DNA of 64,000 nt from Cercophora sp. LCS_1. Lineage: Eukaryota > Ascomycota > Sordariomycetes > Sordariales > Lasiosphaeriaceae. The stretch is from the NCBI GenBank assembly GCA_036250225.1, contig JAPZLL010000013.1, positions 186,001 through 250,000 of the forward strand, written 5' to 3'. The position numbers and the translations under genes were made by a program. The notes beneath the pieces were generated by a model. The model was not told the origin of the DNA and searched no databases. It saw only the letters and a list, made by a program, of their open reading frames with translations. Each line of letters opens with the position of its first letter. Position 1 is the stretch's first letter. Below are positions 1-11,597 of this stretch, piece after piece.

Positions 1-1242
1 CAGGTGGCCAGCTTCAGGGTCACTCTCAGAAGCCAGCAGGTCGTAGCACTCCCAGATAACCTGGTTCCGTAGAAAGTGAAGTGTCCGGGGAGCTAGGAGC
101 CGCTCCTGTACGGTCCAAGCTCGGCTACTCAAGGGAGTGCCGTCGAGGACGTTTCGGATCGACTGGCCATGCCATATGGTGAGCTGATCGTTCTTCCAGC
201 CGAACTCCCGGAGCGATAATGGCACCTCTACCGGCATCAAGGAGAGCGCGTCCCGTTTTTGGAAGAGCCCTCCATGGGGAGAAAAGAACTCGCGGGCGGA
301 GATATTGATGAAGGAGCCGTGGTAAATATCAGCCATGCGGAAAGCTTCGGTTTCCCAGTCCTCCGGGGAGTCTTGAACGATGCACATCGAGTCAATCCAG
401 ATATAACTGAGCCCCAGTCGGATAGTCAACTCCATGGCGTCTCGGAATGTCCTGGCAAGGTCTTGAAAGACGATGCCTCCCAGAAAGTCAAGGTAGTTAG
501 ACGATAACAGTGTGAACTGCTTGCCAGTACCCCAGCTGTAACTCAAGGTGGCGTATTTTACCTCTCCAGAAATACTGCTCGTTTCCCGGAGTCGAACCCG
601 GCTTGTTTCGCGAAGAGATGAAAGGTCAAGCAGCCGGGACGGGGGCGAGCAGCGCCTGGCCGCACGCTTCTGGGCACACTCTCGATGATGGGACGAGCAA
701 CATGCAATCCAATTGTGAATATCTCTCATCGTCTGAGGAGAATCCGTATGCGGAGCTAGTGAAGGTTCAGCATCTGCCAGCACGCAAAAGTGATCCTCAT
801 GAGAGGCACATTCGCGGAAGTCTCCATTAGGATCATTGAGATCGACTGTGACCATGTCGCCACCATCGCCCAGAGAGATCTGGGATACGTGCAGCGTCAT
901 GAACAAAGAAGGCTCATCATTTCCCGCAGTTGAGTCGGTATAAGCAGTGAAATGACAGTGCATCTGCCCCCAGGCGTTTTCAGGGCTGTCGATGAGTTCG
1001 CGGATGAGCCGGTCCACATACTCGGTGCTCAGCTCATGGAGAACGAACAGACAGAAATGGCAGCCTTCTTCTGCTGAGCATAACAGAGTCTGGATGCTAT
1101 GGAATGGAACCGAAAGCCGGGTGGCTTCATCGCTCCAGCTTTTTCTCGAAAGCGAAATCTCTTGAAACAAGTCGCTACATCTGTCACAAAACGTTGCAGA
1201 TGATCGAGTTGGCTGAAGCTCCGCGAGGTTTGTGCGGTCCAT
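1..1242 (-). CDS. HET-domain (heterokaryon incompatibility) protein, 3' end cut by the window edge
   Basis: An open frame of 414 codons runs from an ATG at 1242 leftwards off the window, apparently without an intron. All three conserved HET blocks can be read. LSYSWG lies at residues 233-238. Next comes YIWIDSMCIVQDSPEDW followed by MADIYHGSFINISA. The third is SSRAWTVQERLLAPR, ending in QVIWEC. The N-terminal part carries the Cys pairs often seen ahead of HET domains: CDRC at 19-22, then CHFC, then a CC..H..C cluster. HET domains set off programmed cell death when unlike hyphae fuse, and many of these proteins have unknown partners. The start is tentative, because the frame stays open upstream of the ATG for at least 25 codons. 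The C-terminal part is outside the window, so the allele class and any NACHT or WD40 extension are unknown. The family is clear; the specific role is not. Confidence 0.85.
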   Translation of the reverse strand, partial: MDRTNLAELQPTRSSATFCDRCSDLFQEISLSRKSWSDEATRLSVPFHSIQTLLCSAEEGCHFCLFVLHELSTEYVDRLIRELIDSPENAWGQMHCHFTAYTDSTAGNDEPSLFMTLHVSQISLGDGGDMVTVDLNDPNGDFRECASHEDHFCVLADAEPSLAPHTDSPQTMRDIHNWIACCSSHHRECAQKRAARRCSPPSRLLDLSSLRETSRVRLRETSSISGEVKYATLSYSWGTGKQFTLLSSNYLDFLGGIVFQDLARTFRDAMELTIRLGLSYIWIDSMCIVQDSPEDWETEAFRMADIYHGSFINISAREFFSPHGGLFQKRDALSLMPVEVPLSLREFGWKNDQLTIWHGQSIRNVLDGTPLSSRAWTVQERLLAPRTLHFLRNQVIWECYDLLASESDPEAGHL

Positions 1243-4200
1243 GGAGAGTGGTGACGTTGATGCCCTCCAGATTGTTGGGTAGCACTTGCCCTGATTGCAC
1301 AAACCTGCGAATCCTATGCCCCTCCCGAGCTCCTTCATTCACCTAGGTGAGCGAGCTCACGCTGACACGGACTTGGAACGCGCCTTCTTTACCTAGCTAT
1401 CGTGTCTCTGAGATATTTGTGTGCGTGCTATCTTTACCAGCCTTTTCCTCGTCGCCCGTATCGTGATGACAACTCCAGAGCTCATCTGCCCTTCATGCTC
1501 ACCCCGTTGGTCTGGCTCCCACATCTCGCAGGTCCTCGCCATGGAGGACTATGACCACATCTCTGCACCGCCGCCCACCCAAAACCGGTCTTCCGAGGCA
1601 GCCTTGTGTCAGAAAACCTCGGCATGCACACGTCCTGCCTACGGCATCCCTCCGGTCCCACCCATGAATATCTTCGATCGTCTCCCGCGCCCCGCTTACC
1701 TCCACCGAGGGTTGAACCCACCGAGCCCACCGCGGCGGCCCCGGAAGGACCCAGTCCCACCCTCGGCTTCCTCAGTGATCAGTTGCAGGCACACATTCTG
1801 CCTTCCAAGTCGGATTGACGCTCGACCGAACGGCAGAAGCACAGCCTCCTTCACCTTCCACATGGAAACATTGATGCGGGGTTAAGACAAGGCCGCGGCC
1901 AGCGCACACAGCCTCGCGGGGTAGAGTGGCTTGGATTCCACACATTTCCCAAGTGGGAAAGATCCAGACGTCGGCATTTGAGTCGAGCCGACGGATTGAA
2001 GTCATTGCGACGAGGGCTGCACTAGCGCGCCTGATGCCTGACGATACCTCTGCGACTCTTTGTCTCCTTCGCTTGCGGTGGGGGGACTTCACCGCTGTCC
2101 ATTGTTGACTCGTCGAGACCAAGTTTGTGGCGCAGTAAGAATTGTTCTGGAAGCCATGAGGGAGCCGATCCCAGTGGACTCTGCCAATCAAGACAACGTT
2201 GCAGCCAACCCCAAAGTTGCATTCGGCTGCCGGGTGAGAACCAGAACCGCATCGCTTTGGCCCAATCACAGGTGCCTCTTCACCACCAACCGATCAGTTG
2301 TGGCTTCCAGGGTCTGCCGCGAGTGGGTTACCACGTTATCTGCTACTGGGCGCATCTTGCGTCGGACAGTGCCAGGGACGCGATGCCGTCGACGTAACGC
2401 GGTGTCTCTTACCAATAGTGTCAAACCGATGATGAAGAAGCCACGCAAGTAGTTTGCTGCCGGAGCCTTGGTTGAGGCAAGACTACGAGTGTTTTGCTCC
2501 CGCTGTCGAGGGACGGCCGAGTTCCCCCGCCGGCAAGATGTCGTTCCGCCGGCAAGGACCCGAGACACTGCGAAACCCATCATGAGTGCTTGAGTGGATC
2601 GTCGAGATTTTCGAGGAGGCGCAATTTCGCCAGAAAGCAGTGCAGCTCGTCTGCAGCCGTGGGCTCGGCCAGGTCGACCCCGGCACGTCATAGGCAGACC
2701 AAAGGCCAGCGCATGTGTCCTGAGGATAGGGCTGATCCAGGGGCTGCATTGTTGCTTGGCTTGAGGGAAGCCCACCTCCCAGGAACTGGCCATTGAGAGG
2801 GTAGAGAAGCCAAGCTCTCGACAGTCTTCCGCGGAGCCGAATGACTCCCCGTCGATCGGATTTGAGCATTGTGCATCCTGTGCCCAATGAGCTACCCGTC
2901 ATGACCGCCTGCCGATAGGGCTGAAATGGAGGTGGGCACGCTTCACAATGCCAGACCCCACGACGTCTTTTACTCGTCGACTTGATGGTGTCGTCGAGGC
3001 TGGAAGGTGCCAGCTATGTTTCGAAACAGGCACCGGCTTGCTCCACTACTTGGCTCCCAGCCCTTCGCACCCACCGAATTGGAGGGTTGTAACGCGCCGT
3101 AGGCAGTCAAGGCGGGAAACCATGACGCGAATGCTCATCTACACGGGCCGACCGGCTCGCGATTGCGTGGCGAGGGTCCCGAAATATGAAATCGAGATCC
3201 TGAGGATTCCATCAGATGCATGAGGAGGGGCAGCAGCCAAGAGGGGATGTCCTTGGACAGTGACCGAAAGTCGCGCCGTGACACGGGTGATGACCACCAG
3301 TTCGTAACCCTCCTCGCTGCCGTTGCCCGTGTTTGCAGATGCGGTGCCCAGTGCTTCGTCGGCGCGCATCACCTGACTTGGAGCGGGCGCTATCTCGGGA
3401 CTTTGGAGTGAAATGCAAGCTCTGTGCGGGCACTCGATAGCTGGAGAAATCATGATAATGGGTCGCTGGGCGATTGCGCGCTGCTGCGATGGCCAATCCC
3501 GGAGGCGAGCCTCAGCCAGCCAACACAGCCTTGGTGATACCAAAAGGCGACCTCGCAGAATGTGGCACCCCCATCGCTGCAAGGAAAGGGAGCAGCACAG
3601 ATTACGTGACGCATCATGGTCCAACACAGACGGGGCAAGAGGGTCTTGCGAGGTCGCAAACAGCGCACACAGCACTGGACGCAGTTGGCTAGCGTCGCGG
3701 GCCGTTGAGGACAAAAGCGGTGACCTTGATTTATTTGGTGGTAGGCTGGCGTGAATATGCGGGGGACGAGACCACCAGAGGGAGGGACGAGGGTGGATGC
3801 AGAATCAAATTAACTTGGGATTGTCGCCAGGACGGTTGAGACGACGCCAACCTCGACCCGAGACTCGCAAAATTGCACTGCACTTTGGGCCAGGATCGCC
3901 TTGAGAGCAGGCGTCATTCAGAATCGACACTTTCCATCTGCGAGGTCCTCAGTCTTCGAGGTCTTCTCTGGCAAGTTCCATGCCAAGAAAGAGGGCGGCA
4001 GGGTTGCTTGGCGTGTCCGCGGTAGTGGATACACCCTCCGAGTGGTGTGCAGTGGTGTGCAGCTTCACAAAGACCAACCAGAGAGGGGCGGCTGGCATGT
4101 TTGAGTGAGAAGCCCCGGAGCTGTCGCCCATCCCCCCCTGTGTCCCCCCTGTGGCCCGTCAAAAGCAGCAGCACACATTATTGCTTTAAGTGCAGCGAGC

Positions 4201-4554
4201 CTCGCCCATAGCCTCTCCCGGACCCTTGCCCCTTGATTCCTCGCTCACGGCGACCCTGTTCTGGCGTGGCACAGAGGTGTTGGCGGCAATCCGATTCCAT
4301 CTCGGCTCTTGATACAGACGAAACATTTTGAGCTCTCTCTGCCAGGCACCGTGTTTGACCGCGGCGTCGTTGGAGTTCGCGCGAGCAAGCGATCCAATCC
4401 CGCCCGATATTCTTGAGCCGGCGCAAACCACAGCAGTTCCTGCTGCACAGGCCCATTTTGACCCACGAGGTTTTGTCGCGGCCTCGACCGTTTCGCAGCC
4501 GCCCACCGCCCAATTGGCCCCTCCGATTTGCTCGCAGGTTCGGTCGCGCATGCC
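1243..4554. other. Intergenic, no supported gene
   Basis: About 3.3 kb between the HET gene and the zinc-cluster factor. Short frames of 60-190 codons occur on both strands, but none has a recognisable domain, a consistent intron structure or a plausible start context. No tRNA or repeat was recognised. C-runs near 4133-4155 are the only low-complexity sequence noted. Confidence 0.5.
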
Positions 4555-4620
4555 ATGATAGCGACCAACCTTTGGCCACTCCAGGATCCGACCAGGTTAG
4601 AGAGCAGAGGAATCGGCCTC

Positions 4621-6826
4621 ATGTCGTCGGACTCGCGCCCGGTGGCGGGTGCTCCTCCCGGCGCCATCTCAACTCCCCACGACACAGCGCAAAAGCCTCG
4701 GCGCGCGCGGACAAGCAAACCAAAAGTCAAGACGGGATGCAACAACTGCAAGTAAGGAGCCTGTTTCCGGGTAGCATTTGCAGGAGGACTGGCCCTGACT
4801 GCTGTGTTCTAGGCAACGAAGAATCAAGTGCGACGAAAAGCGCCCGTCATGCGCAAACTGCGTCCGGTCAAAGAAGATATGCTCTGGCTATCCACCCCCG
4901 CCCCGGAGCGCGAGGCCATTCGAAGAGATTCGCATCGCGCCCAAACCGATCGTCGCCGTCAGTGCGCCTCCTCCCGGCCGCGAGCCTGTCCAGTTGCCAC
5001 CGAGACGGGCACTCAAGATCCAACACCGAAATATCGTCGTGACTCCGGCAGCCCCACATACACCTTCCGGTGTGGTGGCTATACTACACACGCCAGCGAC
5101 AACCCTACCATTTAACGCCCAAGAGGGCCTTTATTTTCAGTTATTCCAGGAACAAACGGCGAGTGAGCTCTCGGGTTTCTTTGACTCGGCTTTCTGGGCC
5201 CGCTCCGTGTTACAAGAATGTCACGTCGAGGCATCGATTCGCCATGCCGTTGTCGCCCTGGGAGCGCTTTATAAGACGCTCGAAAAGTCTGCCGAGTCCC
5301 CACCAGGATCGCCAACCGGGGAACGGGACCCGTCCGACACGGCATGGGGACACTGGGAGATGGCTGTCAAGCAGTACTCTCGGGCTTGCCAGGAGCTCAT
5401 GCAAGCGGCGTCGGCGGACACCCGGTCCAACCGTACGAGGCTGATGGCGAGCGTTTTGCTTGCATGTTTTGACTCTTTTATCGGCGACCACAAGCAAGCC
5501 ATCATTCAGATCCAAACCGGTCTCAGTCTCCTGGAACAGTTGCGCCTCGAAAGGAGACGAGCTTTTCTGCCTCGCCCCGAAGAGCCCGTCGAGGCAGAGT
5601 TGATCCAAATGTTTACACGCATGGCAATCCAGGCCAAATCCTACGACATGGCCTTCCATTTCCCCCAACCCTTTGTCGTGCGTCTCACGCAACCCCAGGA
5701 CCCGGCCTCATCTCCAACCTCCGAGGCCGGTGGCTCTCCCGTCTCCATCTACCAAGACCCCATCCCCGACCGATTTTCATCTGTGCTCGAAGCACGCTTC
5801 AAGTGGGACGCGCTTGCGGAGCGCATCTTCCGCTTCACCGAAACTATGTTCAACCAGACGCAGAGCGGGGTGCTGGGTATCCTGCCGACGTCGATCAAGC
5901 AGTACGGGCTTCGGTTCAAGCAGGAGATGGAGGCGTGGTCCGACGCCTTTGAGCACATTCTCGCCTCGCGGACGGCGCCCGGCGTGAGCAGTCAGGAGAA
6001 GGCGTGTATCGCGGTGCTTAAGATGTACCAGATCATGAGCTACATCCTGTTTCTCATGACGTTCAGCGACAGCGAGATGGGCTTTGACAAGTACACTGAC
6101 GACTTCAACGTCATTGTGGATTTGGCGTTGGAGGTTGTCGGTGACGAGGAGAGAAGAGCGGCGTCCAAACGGTGCCCTGACCCGAGGTTTTGTCCTCACA
6201 AGGGACGGCATGAACGCGAGACGTCGTTTGGCGGCTTGGACTACTCGGCGAGACATATCAAGCCCAGTTTTAGTGCGGATCTGGGCATTGTACCCCCGTT
6301 GTTTGTGGTCGCTACCAAATGCCGGGACAGGCCGACGAGATGGAAGGCAATCCAGCTGCTCCGCAGCAGCCCGCGCCGGGAGGGCATGTGGGACAGCGAA
6401 CTCACAGCGCGCATCGCCATGTGGATTGCCGAGATCGAAGAGTCTGGGGAACCCGAGCTCGACCTGGATACGATTAGCAACAGCATTCGCTCGCCATCTC
6501 TGAGCGAATCCATGATGGGATCAAGCCCAACGCCGTCGCAGTCTTCACGACGCTCTGTGAGCGGTAGCCCGGGAAGTCTGAGACTGAGCTCGGTCGACTT
6601 TGGGGACGCGGCTTTGGGCCCTGGTGGAAATGCCCGGTGGGACGAGAGAAGAGAGAGCCGCTCTAGCAGGGGACACAACGCCGTCATTCCCGAGGAGAAG
6701 AGAGTCATGGTCCGCGCGGTCGAGTTTGATCTCAGAGAGAGGTTTGCAGTCGTTCAGTTAGGAAGCCGGGGTCTTCCAAACGGAGCACCGGATCTCAAGA
6801 CCAGAGTCACCAAGATCCACTGGTGA
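4621..6826 (+). CDS. Zn2Cys6 transcription factor with fungal-specific regulatory domain
   Basis: Two exons, 4621-4751 and 4813-6826, are joined across a 61-bp GT-AG intron and give 714 residues. The intron interrupts the zinc cluster inside codon 44. Joining restores a perfect C-x2-C-x6-C-x6-C-x2-C-x6-C motif with Cys 40, 43, 50, 57, 60 and 67, followed by a GYPPPP linker. Downstream, the segment starting AQEGLYFQLFQEQTASEL, with FFDSAFWARSVLQECHVEAS, resembles the Fungal_trans_2 (PF11951) regulatory domain. The C-terminal third is Ser-rich and probably disordered. An in-frame ATG at 4555 would add 22 residues; I prefer 4621 because the sequence before it looks like leader. It should be a nuclear DNA-binding regulator, likely binding CGG-type sites. 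Targets cannot be inferred, because no biosynthetic cluster lies nearby. Confidence 0.9.
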
Positions 6827-8231
6827 TCTTGTTCATCACAAACCATTTCCACTCTTCTCTACTTCTCCATCGGCGATCTTCTTACTGGTCTCGAGAGTTT
6901 TGGATATACCCGGTTTTCTTATTTTCAACAGCGCAAAGCACAGCAACTTTTTTTTTTTTTTCTTGAATTTTACATTGACGACGCTTACGCATGGGATCAA
7001 GACGAAAAGAGAAGAAAGAAAAGCACGGCAGGAACCTGTTTTGATGAGAAAAAGAAGCAGCACCTTTCGCTTTCGTTTCTTAGGGGACGTGTTATCATTT
7101 TTGGTATTATTATCGTTTGGTGGAAATGAAGGGAACTTGAACTTGTCCTACCCGCAAGGGTGAAAAGGACGGTTCCCCCGACGGGAATCCGGTTGATCCG
7201 GTTTCTGTTGTTTCAATGCACAGCACACATGATTTGAAGAAGAAGAGATAAGGGAGGGAGAGGAAGAGAGGGAGAGGAAGAGAGGGAGATTTTGTCACAA
7301 CGCAAGTTTGACATTTGATCAAAGTCCAGCTTGTGGACTGGACTGGATTGGACGAAGCGGGCCAGGTGTCCTTGACCAGTTGTAACGTATTTATTGTGTA
7401 ATATACGATGAACAACTCATAAAGTCCAAGTTCGCAAGTGTGTGTAGTCAAGCCCACACGCACCGACCAGTTTGCCTTTTTCAGCCTCATTTTTTGTCAC
7501 TTGACATGCGCTTGGCATTGCCGGTGTAGATCCGGGGTGGGTTGGGATGGGGAGACTGGGCATTCCCACCCGAGACCAACACAAACGTATCAGATCTGAT
7601 ACCATGGGGCTTGCGTCTGCACAATCCGTTTTCGTATCTGCAGCGGACGGGGCGATGGATCATGGAGTTTCTTCGTACCCCTAGCACCCCAAGCACCGAG
7701 ACCCCTCGGTCACCGGATTCGGAGTGCATCCCCGCGTTCTCTACCAAGAATCGAGGGCAAATGTATGAATGGGGTTTAATATGGAGAGGAAATGCCACGT
7801 CGTATGCGTACCCGTCCTGCCGTCTGACAGGTTGATTGACTGTGCGCCGGGTTAGCCGACAAGCCACAATATAGACGTTTTTTTTTTTTCTTTCCAGGTG
7901 TTTCCAGGTGGGGTTGTGGGATTGACGAGGCAAGGCTGAAAGTGGTGGGTGGGGGTATATGTGCGTCGTTATGGCGTTTTGAACCACAGTCGGTCCGTTT
8001 ATTCGGTGAATGAACACAGGTGGGCAGGTGAGGAGAAAGGTGAGGAGAAAGGTGAGTGAAAGTGAGTGAACAAGGTGAGTGAAAGTTGAGCGTGGTGAGT
8101 GGATGAATGAAGGTCACATGACGCGTCATGTGGATACCCTGATCGACACCACTTTTAGGTTCCGTTTCCACCCCCACCCCCTTTCCACACCCCCTTTCTC
8201 ACGCTACCCATGCCATGAACAGTATGTCAAA
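6827..8231. other. Intergenic region with low-complexity tracts
   Basis: It contains the 3' flank of the zinc-cluster gene, with a T-run near 6949-6961. There is also a purine-rich tandem tract at 7251-7290 and GTGAG-type short repeats at about 8028-8100, just upstream of the next gene. No gene was recognised. Confidence 0.5.
7251..7290. repeat. Short purine-rich tandem repeat
   Basis: About two and a half copies of a 15-bp unit, GGGAGAGGAAGAGAG, on the plus strand. It is a simple low-complexity tract with no coding role. Confidence 0.8.
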
Positions 8232-9646
8232 ATGCCACCAACCCTCGACCAGATCCTCTTCCCCCAGGCAGCAACAGCCAACCTGTCCAAATTACTAGGC
8301 GACCTTAAACGCGCCAACCTGTCGATTCCCAACCGGCTGCACTCGATCCGGCAGGATGCCGATTTCGTAGCTGCCGTCGCGGACATACTTCAACTCCCCC
8401 TCGTCGCAAACGAGCGATGCGGGAGTTGGTATATACCTCCCCGAAACAAGGCCGCGTCGGCGTACTTTAAGAGTACGGATGGACACACGGGAGAGTGGAA
8501 GTTTAGTACGCGACGGCTGAACCTGCATCTTGTTGATACAATCGTCCGTCATCACGGGTAATAGTTTTCCATGTCCTCCCCTTTCTGAGGGCTTGGGCTG
8601 ATGAGAGGTATAGGTGCATCATCGTCGACTCGACCCGGCGCGGGAAATCGATGCCCGACGCATTATCCAAAACAGTTCCGGTGTGGTGCGCCACCGTGAA
8701 TGCGGCGCTCGGGATCGGGAATGCGTTGTTCGTTCCCCCCAACGTGGTTTCGGGGTCGGAAAAGTCGCAGATGGAGGCACGCTTGCCGGGGTTTGCAAAG
8801 GCGCTTTTGGAGTTGAATCTCCCGCTTGATGCGCTGAGGGGGAAATTGGACAAGCCGTTGAGGCCGGTGTGGGTTACGAGGGAGGATGATCTTGATGTTG
8901 TTAGGGAGTGTGTTGAGGAGTTGGGAAGGGAGTGGTCCCCTGTGGTGTGCTGTACCAGCTCGAGGAGGATGGTGGGTGTTGATGTCGAGGTCGAGGAGGG
9001 TGGTTATATTCAGGGGGCGGGGGATGATACCGAGAATTGGGCTAGGGGGTTGACGGCTGAGGTGTTTTGGAAGAATGAAGAGTTGTTGATGGGGCTTGGG
9101 GAGGGCGAGGTTGAGGAAGCCATTGAGGGGTTGATGGCCCGGAGGGAAAAGGGGCAGAGCGAGGTACACGAGCTGGGATGGGGCTTGTGGGTCGGGGAGT
9201 TGGAGGCCAGGGAGAAGTGTGTTAAAGAGGGCGCCTGTGTCGCTGTGCTCGGCAAGGGTGCAAAGGCCGGCGAAGAGGACGTTGGAAATGAGAGGGAACT
9301 GAAGGTGCCCGTGGGAAAGGGGAAACTTGGAAGCCGAGACCTTAGGGATAAATTGGGCGAGGTCTGCCAGTTTGTTGGGGCATATCTGGGGAAAGCTGGG
9401 AAGGAGGGCAAGGTGGTCATCTTGTGCGAAACAGGGCGAGACTTGTCCGTTGGAGTTGCGCTGGCATTAGCATGTTGGTGTTTTGACGGGGAAGGAAACC
9501 CAAGACCAGAGGGAGGAAAGGAGCCCTTGAACAAGACAGCAATAAGGGTGAAGCTAGGGCAGATCATGACGGCCATGCCCAACGCCAATCCCAGTCGAGC
9601 AACGCTACAGAGCGTCAATAGCTTCCTAATGGATTGGAGAAAATAG
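8232..9646 (+). CDS. RIT1: Initiator tRNA A64 2'-O-ribosylphosphate transferase (Rit1)
   Basis: Exons 8232-8557 and 8614-9646 flank a 56-bp intron and give 452 residues. Rit1 adds a 2'-O-ribosylphosphate from PRPP to A64 of cytosolic initiator Met-tRNA. This keeps the tRNA out of elongation. The family signature is clear around the exon join: ANERCGSWYIPP, then AYFKSTDGHTGEWKFSTRR, then GCIIVDSTRRGKSMPDALSK. The C-terminal half contains the DUSP-like segment with VVILCETGRDLSVGVALAL, in which the Cys sits in a P-loop-like position. The start is the first ATG before the conserved MPPTLDQILFP. Length matches fungal Rit1 proteins. The gene is convergent with the HAD phosphatase, and only about 60 bp separate the two stop codons. 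Confidence 0.92.
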
Positions 9647-9707
9647 CTCTGCAAACAAACCTGCTCCTCCATCCCTCCAACCCTATAACGCCAGCCAACA
9701 CGCCACA

Positions 9708-10540
9708 TTAGATACTCCCGTCCTGAATCTTGGCCATGATACCCTCAAACTCCTTCCAATCCCTCATAATCACCACCGCCCCGGCCTCCTTCAGCACCCC
9801 CTCCATCTTCTCCCTCTCCTCCTCCCCATACGGTCCAACATACCCAATTACCTTGATCCCTGCCCTCGTCCCGCTCAACGTCCCACTCTTGCTATCCTCA
9901 ACCGCCACACACTCCTCAGCCTGCACACCCAAATCCTTCATCGCATGCAGATAAATCGCCGGATCCGGCTTGCTCGTGGGCTTCTCCAAGCTCGTCGCAG
10001 CACTATACACCCGCTCCCCAAAATACTTGTCCTGCCCAACCTTTTCCACACTGGCCTTGACTCTTCTCAGGGCCGAGCTACTGACCACGGCAAGCCTGTA
10101 CTCGTCCTCCTTCTCCAGCTTAACCAGCACTTCATCAACGCCCACACACGGCTGCAGCTTCTCCTTGAGCTTGGCAATGACCACGTCCTCCTCGCGCCGG
10201 ACGTAATCGTCGAGCTCAGCAGCCGACATGTCGAAGCCGTAGCGCTGCTGGAGCGACTTCATCATACCGCGGAAGTTTTGCCCGACAAACTCGACGAGCA
10301 GGGTGTCGCCCGTGAAGGGCTCGGCGAGGGGCACATTTTTTGTTTTGGCAATCTCGTTGATCAGGTCGGCGCAGCCTTCAAAGGCGAGGACTTCGGAGAG
10401 GACGAGCGTGTTGTCGCAGTCGAAGAGGATGGTTGTGATTTTTTGCTGTTGTTGTCAGCAACCCCCCATTCGCTTCTGGTACGAAAAAGAAAACCAAAAA
10501 AAAAAAAAACCAAATGGTTACATACCTTGGTAGAACCCAT
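9708..10540 (-). CDS. HAD-superfamily phosphatase (beta-phosphoglucomutase/DOG-like)
   Basis: A 15-bp first exon (10526-10540, MGSTK) and a second exon (9708-10445) are joined across an 80-bp intron to give 250 residues. The HAD motif I, FDCDNTLVLSE, lies right after the splice and supplies the two catalytic Asp residues (DxDxT). Motif II is VVSSSALRR, the conserved Lys lies in SLEKPTSKPDPAIY, and motif IV is VAVEDSKSGTLSG. This arrangement fits cytosolic subfamily-I HAD hydrolases that act on small sugar phosphates or similar metabolites. The substrate cannot be told from sequence. The tiny first exon is supported by the fact that it restores motif I in frame, a pattern I recall from fungal homologues. 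Confidence 0.88.
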
Positions 10541-11597
10541 ATTGGCGGTTGTATGTCGTCTCCAGCAAATTTTTTTTGGCAACGAGTCGAAAGAAGAAGA
10601 AGAAAGGGATAGACAAAACTCAAAAACAATGACGAGCCCGCTCTCAAGTCAAGTCAAGTCAACCGATAACAAATTCCGCGTGCTGCCTTCCAACCTGGAA
10701 CTTGATAAAAAAAAAAAAAATCCAAGAGCTTAATTTGCTCCTTCAAAAGGTCCTTATATAATGGGAAACCCATTGAGTTTATACTAGGAGGGCCCTTTCC
10801 CCTTATTTACCCCTCCACATACTTTATGAATCCCATCCCAGGTCCCGTCCCCTCCCCGCGCCGCCGGCACCCCGGCACCCACCCTGTCGATCATGTCGTC
10901 ATAATGGTGGGGCAGTCGGCAGGGAGTCCCTGAAAAAAGATTCAACCCATGCCGCTCTGCCATGGAACAAAAGATGCAAGAGGGACAAAACGGCCTCTTT
11001 TCCAGGTAAATTCCGCGATCGAGAAGTGAGGGGTGGTCGTCGCAAACCCCTTTTCCGACGAAGCGATCGTCCCGCTTAGCACCCTTGTGGGGGAGCCTCT
11101 AGGAGGTTTGTACGTGGATCAAAAGAAGCCGAGAAGCTATCATCCTTGTTTCGAGTTGTTAGTCCCACAGAAAGTGGGAGCCCAGGGCGAAGATGGCCCG
11201 ATAGATGCAGTTGATCGGCGCCGCTTACGAGTCGTAGGAGCCTCGTTTGAGGGGTAGGTCCCTGAACGATTGAGTTTCGGGGCAAACCAAAGAGTTCACC
11301 AGTGCTTCATCGTGAATCCAAAAAGTTGACGACAATATGCCGATGCCAGCAGTAATCTATTAATCTATGACTAGACAGTGGCTACCGGCACCGCCACGTC
11401 AATATCAATCTTAGAACGAAAAAAAACATCCCGAAAGACAATGCTAACCGCCCCCGTCCCCATCAGCCGTCACATCGTGAAGTGAAAAAGCGAACCGGAA
11501 CGCCTCCCATGTCATGATATGTACCCATTCAACCACGTTAATGCTTCCAACGCCCCTTTTCCACCACGAATGCGCCAGCGCTCCAACGGCCTGGCGC
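10541..11597. other. Intergenic region
   Basis: This is about 1 kb between the HAD gene start and the Hsp40 stop codon. It holds the HAD promoter, with A/T-runs near 10570 and 10708-10720, and the Hsp40 3' flank. No gene or RNA was recognised. Confidence 0.5.

Noticed and set aside
570..600. B-box-like sequence (CGGGTTCGACTCCGG on the minus strand) suggesting a tRNA or SINE
   Set aside because: It lies inside the HET open reading frame, no A box is placed upstream and none of the SINE blocks accompany it.
1421..4175. Many overlapping frames of 60-190 codons on both strands
   Set aside because: None has family similarity, supporting splice sites or a coherent codon pattern; several are mutual antisense shadows.
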